Of a DNA stretch of 64,000 nucleotides, positions 59,127-64,000 are shown one piece after another. The number at the start of each line of letters is the position of its first letter. Positions within the stretch are counted from its first letter, which is position 1. This DNA comes from Lolium rigidum (taxonomy: Eukaryota; Streptophyta; Magnoliopsida; Poales; Poaceae). Below the pieces are notes generated by a model. It was not told the origin of the DNA, searched no databases, and saw nothing but the letters and a program-made list of their open reading frames with translations. The stretch is taken from the NCBI RefSeq assembly GCF_022539505.1, contig NC_061509.1:207786254-207850253 (forward strand), written 5' to 3'. The translations under genes were made by a program, and so were the position numbers.

Positions 59127-62080
59127 TTACTATTAATGAGAAGAACTCTTCTTATGCCAAAATTAATGATACTTCTATACATATGAGCCATGATAAGAAT
59201 GTTTTAAGTGATGGGTATATTGTGGATTTCATTAATGATGCTACTGAAAGTTATTGAGAGAGGGAAACATGGTTATATGCATCTTAATAATTTTAAGCTT
59301 CCCCTCTTTATGTTGAGAATCTTGAAGTTACTCGTGTTTTATCCTCTTATGCTTGTCATTTTGTTCTTCATGAATTTATTTGTGTACAAGATTCCTTTGC
59401 AAAGGAAGTGGGGTAGACTTAAATGTGTTTTGAATTTGCTTCTTGATGCTCTCTTTTTGCTTCAAATACTATTTCTTGCGAGTACATCATAAAAACTGCT
59501 GAGCCCATCTTAATGGCTATAAAGAAAGAACTTCTTGGGAGATAACCCATGTGTTTATTTTGCTACAGTAATTTTATTTTGTATTTGAGTCTTGGAAGTT
59601 GTTACTACTGTAGCAACCTCTCCTTATCTTATTTTTATTGCATTGTTGTGCCAAGTAAAGTCGTTGATAGTAAGGTTCATACTAGATTTGAATTACTGCG
59701 CAGAAACAGATTTCTTGCTGTCACGAATCTGGGCCTAATTCTCTGTAGGTAACTCAGAAAATTATGCCAATTTACGTGAGTGATCCTCAGATATGTACGC
59801 AACTTTCATTCAATTTGGGCATTTTCATCTGAGCAAGTCTGGTGCCTCAATAAAATTCGTCTTTACGGACTTGTTCGTTTTGACAGATTCTGCCTTTTAT
59901 TTCGCATTGCTTCTTTCGTCTGTGTTGGGTGGATTTCTTTGTTCCATTACCTTCCAGTAGCTTTGTGCAATGTCCAGAAGTGTTAAGAATGATTGTGTCA
60001 CCTCTGAACAAGTGAATTTTTGATTATGCACTAACCCTCTAATGAGTTTGTTTCGAGTTTGGCGTGAAGGAAGTTTTCAAGGGTCAAGAGAGGAGGATGA
60101 TATACTACGATCAAGGAGAGTGAAAGCTCTAAGCTTGGGGATGCCCCGGTGGTTCATCCCTGCATATTTCAAGAAGACTCAAGCATCTAAGCTTGGGGAT
60201 GCCCAAGGCATCCCCTTCTTCATCGACAATATTAAAAGGTTCCTCCCCTGAAACTATATTTTTATTCCGTCACATCTTATGTGCTTTGCTTGGAGCGTCG
60301 GTTTGTTTTTGTTTTTTGTTTTGTTTGAATAAAATGGATCCTAGCATTCATTGTGTGGGAGAGAGACACGCTCCGCTGTTGCATATGGACAAATATGTCC
60401 TTAGGCTTTACTCATAGTATTCATGGCGAAGGTTGAATCTTCTTCGTTAAATTGTTATATGGTTGGAATTGGGAAATGCTACATGTAGTAATTCTAAAAT
60501 GTCTTGAATAATTTGATACTTGGCAATTGTTGTGCTCATGTTTAAGCTCTTGCGTCATATACTTTGCACCCATTAATGAAGAAACACCTAGAGCTTGCTA
60601 AATTTGGTTTGCATATTTGGTCTCTCTAAAGTCTAGATAATTTCTAGTATTGAGTTTTGAACAACAAGGAAGACGGTGTAGAGTCTTATAATGTTTACAT
60701 TATGTCTTTTATGTGAGTTTTGCTGCACCGGTTCATCCTTGTGTTTTTTTCAAATAACCTTGCTAGTCTAAACCTTTGTATCGAGAGGGAATACTTCTCA
60801 TGCATCCAAAATCCTTGAGCCAACCACTATGCCATTTGTGTCCACCATACCTACCTACTACATGGTATTTCTCCGCCATTCCAAAGTAAATTTTTTGAGT
60901 GCTACCTTTAAAATTTCCATCATTCGCCTTTGCAATATATAGCTCATGGGACAAATAGCTTAAAAACTATTGTGGTATTGAATATGTACTTATGCACTTT
61001 ATCTCTTATTAAGTTGCTTGTTGTGCGATAACCATGTTTTCTGGGGGACGCCATCAACTACCCTTTGTTGAATATCATGTGAGTTGCTATGCATGTCCGT
61101 CTTGTCCGAAGTAAGAGAGATCTACCACCTTAATGGTTGGAGCATGCATATTGTTAGAGAAGAACATTGGGCCGCTAACTAAAGCCATGAATCATGGTGG
61201 AAGTTTCAGTTTTGGACATATATCCTCAATCTCATATGAGAATACTAATTGTTGCTACATGCTTATGCATTAAAGAGGAGTCCATTATCTGTTGTCCATG
61301 TTGTCCCGGTATGGATGTCTAAGTTGAGAATAATCAAAAGCGAGAAATCCAAAATGCGAGCTTTCTCCTTAGACCTTTGTACAGAGCGGCATGGAGGTAC
61401 CCCTTTGTGACACTTGGTTAAAACATGTGTATTGCGATGATCCCGGTAGTCCAAGCTAATTAGGACAAGGTGCGGGCACTATTAGTATACTATGCATGAG
61501 GCTTGCAACTTGTAAGATATAATTTACATGATACATATGCTTTATTACTACCGTTGACAAAATTGTTTCATGTTTTCAAAATAAAAGAGCAATCGATGCT
61601 TTCCTCTTGAAGGACCATTCTTTTACCTTTTATGTTGAGTCAGTTCACCTATCTCTCTCCACCTCAAGAAGCAAACACTTGTGTGAACTGTGCATTGATT
61701 CCTACATACTTGCATATTGCACTTGTTATATTACTTTGCATTGAAAACTATCCATGAGATATACATGTTATAAGTTGAAAGCAACCGTTGAAACTTAATC
61801 TTCCTTTGTGTTGCTTCAATACCTTTACTATGAATTTATTGCTTTATGAGTTAATTCTTATGCAAGACTTATTGATGCTTGTCTTGAAAGTACTATTCAT
61901 GAAAAGTCTTTGCTTTATGATTCAGTTGTTTACTCATGTCATTACCGTTGTTTTGATCGCTGCATTCATTACATATGTTTACAATAGTATGATCAAGGTT
62001 ATGATGGCATGTCACTCCAGAAATTATCTTTGTTATCGTTTACCTGGCTCGGGACGAGCGAGAACTAAGCTTGGGGATGC
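59127..62080 (+). mobile_element. 3' internal region of the gypsy element
   Basis: Continues the Gag-like frame to about 59250, then non-coding. Contains AAGCTTGGGGATGCC at 60131 and 60191, the latter part of the palindrome GGGGATGCC-CAA-GGCATCCCC. The same motif forms the polypurine tract at 62067. Short frames here have no domains. Confidence 0.75.
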
Positions 62081-63796
62081 CGATACGTCTCCGACGTATC
62101 GATAATTTCTTATGTTCCATGCCACATTATTGATGATATCTACATGTTTTATGCATACTTTATGTCATTATTATGCTTTTTCCGGAACTAACCTATTGAC
62201 GAGATGCCGAAGGGCCGGTTCTCGTTTTCTGCTGTTTTTGGTTCCAGAAATCCTAGTAAGGAAATATTCTCGGAATCGGACGAAATCAAGGCCCAGCATC
62301 CTATTTTTCCACGAAGCTTCCAGAACACCCGAGAGCCACCAGAGGGGAGCCCTGGTGGGCTCAGATGATAGGGCGGCGTGGCCAGGGCCTGGGCCGCGCC
62401 CCCCTATTGTGTCACCGCCTCGTCGCCCCTCCGACTCCGCCTCTTCGCCTATTTAAAGGTCCCTGACCTAAAACCTCGAGACGAAAAAAGCCACGGTACG
62501 AGAAACCTTCCAGAGCCGCCGCCATCGCGAAGCCAAGATCCGGGGGACAGGAGTCTCTGTTCCGGCACGCCGCCGGGACGGGGAAGTGCCCCCGAAAGGC
62601 TCCTCCATCGACACCACCGCCATCTTCATCAACGCTGCTGTCTCCCATGAGGAGGGAGTAGTTCTCCATCGAGGCTCGGGGCTGTACCGGTAGCTATGTG
62701 GTTAATCTCTCTCCTATGTGCTTCAATACAATAATCTCATGAGCTGCCTTACATGATTGAGATTCATATGATGATGCTTGTAATCTAGATGTCATTGTGC
62801 TAGTCAAGTGGATTTTACTTATGTGATCTCCGGAGACTCCTTGTCCCACGTGTGTAAAGGTGACAGTGTGTGCACCGTGTGGGTCTCTTAGGCTATATTT
62901 CACAGAATACTTATTCGCTGTTATGAATGGCATAGTGAAGTGCTTATTTATATCTCTTTATGATTGCAATGTGTTTTGTATCACAATTTATCTGTGTGCT
63001 ACTCTAGTGATGTTATTAAAGTAGTTTATTCCTCCTGCACGGTGTAATGGTGACGAGTGTGTGCATCGTGTAGTACTTGGCGTAGGCTATGATTGTGATC
63101 TCTTGTAGATTATGAAGTTAACTATTGCTATGATAGTATTGATGTGATCTATTCCTCCTTTCGTAGTGTGAAGGTGACAAGTGTGCATGCTATGTTAGTA
63201 CTTGGTTTGGTTATGTTGATCTGTCATGCACTCTAAGGTTATTTAAACATGAACATTGAATATTGTGGAGCTTGTTAACTCCGGCATTGAGGGTTCTTGT
63301 AATCCTACACGGTTAGTGGTGTTCATCATCCAACAAGAGGGTGTAGAGTCTAGCATCTATCTATTTATTCTGTTATGTGATCAATGTTGAGAGTGTCCAC
63401 TAGTGAAAGTATGATCCCTAGGCCTTGTTCCTAAATACTGCTATCGCTGCTTGTTTACTGTTTTAATGCATCTGTACTTCCCGCAATATTACCACCATCA
63501 ACTGCACGCCAGCAAGCACTTTTCTGGCGTCGTTACTACTGCTCATATTCATCCATACCACTTGTATTTCACTATCTCTTCGCCGAACTAGTGCACCTAT
63601 TAGGTGTGTTGGGGACACAAGAGACTTCTTGCTTTGTGGTTGCAGGGTTGCATGAGAGGGATATCTTTGACCTCTTCCTCCCTGAGTTCGATAAACCTTG
63701 GGTGATCCACTTAAGGGAAACTTGCTGCTGTTCTACAAACCTCTGCTCTTGGAGGCCCAACACTGTCTACAAGAATAGAAGCACCCGTAGACATCA
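62081..63796 (+). repeat. second LTR of the tandem gypsy array
   Basis: 1716 bp, ends GTAGACATCA. Preceded by a polypurine tract and followed by a primer-binding site, so it serves as 3' LTR of one unit and 5' LTR of the next. Confidence 0.92.
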
Positions 63797-64000
63797 AGCT
63801 ATTTTCTGGCGCCGTTGCCGGGAGGAAAGGTAAAAGGCTCTCATACTCCGGTCCCAGGTAAAGTACTTTTCTGTTGCCATTGTGTGTGTGCTCGAAGCTA
63901 TTTCCTTTAGATCCTGCAATTGCATCTTTTTGTTTCTTGTTTACACTAGTAAGGCATAATGGAATACAACTATGAGCTTTTTAATTTATTTCCTAAGTTA
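63797..64000 (+). mobile_element. start of a second internal region (primer site and Gag ATG)
   Basis: TGGCGCCGTTGCCGGGA at 63807 and the Gag ATG at 63959, matching 51751-51957 almost throughout. Cut by the window end. Confidence 0.92.

Larger units (their letters stand above)
50033..63796 (+). mobile_element. gypsy retrotransposon with nested Helitron, head of a tandem LTR-internal array
   Basis: LTRs at 50033-51750 and 62081-63796, primer site at 51761, Gag-like frame from 51915, polypurine tract AAGCTTGGGGATGC at 62067-62080. About 8.95 kb without the 4.8 kb Helitron. No protease, RT, RNase H or integrase was seen, so it is non-autonomous. The second LTR is followed not by a flank but by a second primer site and Gag start. 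Confidence 0.9.

Overview
This 64 kb window is nuclear DNA from a large-genome pooid grass, most likely Triticeae (wheat/barley/rye group) or a close relative. The evidence is the density and type of transposable elements (TEs): nested gypsy LTR retrotransposons with 1.1-3.6 kb LTRs, CACTA transposons with CACTAGTG or CACTACTAG ends, a Stowaway-type MITE and a Helitron. Only one convincing host gene is visible, a three-exon Q-type C2H2 zinc-finger gene at 2624-3678. I saw no rRNA, tRNA or CRISPR. Two 100-N scaffold gaps (17347-17446, 39349-39448) both interrupt LTRs.

Layout. 1-1899: 3' end of a gypsy element (internal tail plus LTR). 1900-6727: low-copy DNA with the zinc-finger gene. 6728-8957: one end of a CACTA element carrying a minus-strand Ulp1-like protease gene, cut by the next insertion. 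8958-16799: gypsy element 1, non-autonomous, with Gag and protease remnants on + and an antisense gene fragment on -. 16800-17346: minus-strand gypsy fragment running into gap 1. 17447-30864: a CACTA element (TNP2 transposase on -) containing gypsy element 2 (18551-25707, target duplication GACGC). 30865-32043 and 32044-37860: two partial gypsy elements, the second with a tRNA-Met-type primer site. 38100-38990: a 105-bp tandem array. 39039-40031: two LTR pieces of different families around gap 2. 40032-43812: a second CACTA with TNP2 remnants. 43813-46845: unassigned DNA. 46846-49684: two LTRs in opposite orientation. 49685-64000: an LTR fragment, then a gypsy element (50033-63796) whose reading frame is split by a 4.8 kb Helitron (54313-59126). 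Its second LTR is followed by another primer site and Gag start, so the array is LTR-internal-LTR-internal.

How the parts work together. The retrotransposons here are non-autonomous: they keep Gag-like (and in elements 1 and 2 some protease-region) sequence but show no recognisable reverse transcriptase, RNase H or integrase, so they would depend on enzymes supplied elsewhere. Elements 1 and 2 share an antisense gene of plant-mobile-domain type and two adjacent hairpins in the transcribed LTR. One hairpin is supported by compensatory base changes in a third LTR copy. The CACTA elements have palindromic segments in or near their subterminal regions.

A caution on quality: paired LTRs differ overwhelmingly at CTG/CAG trinucleotides, with base insertions such as CTG to CTCG. 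This looks like basecalling error at CHG-methylated cytosines, so many apparent frameshifts in this window may not be real.
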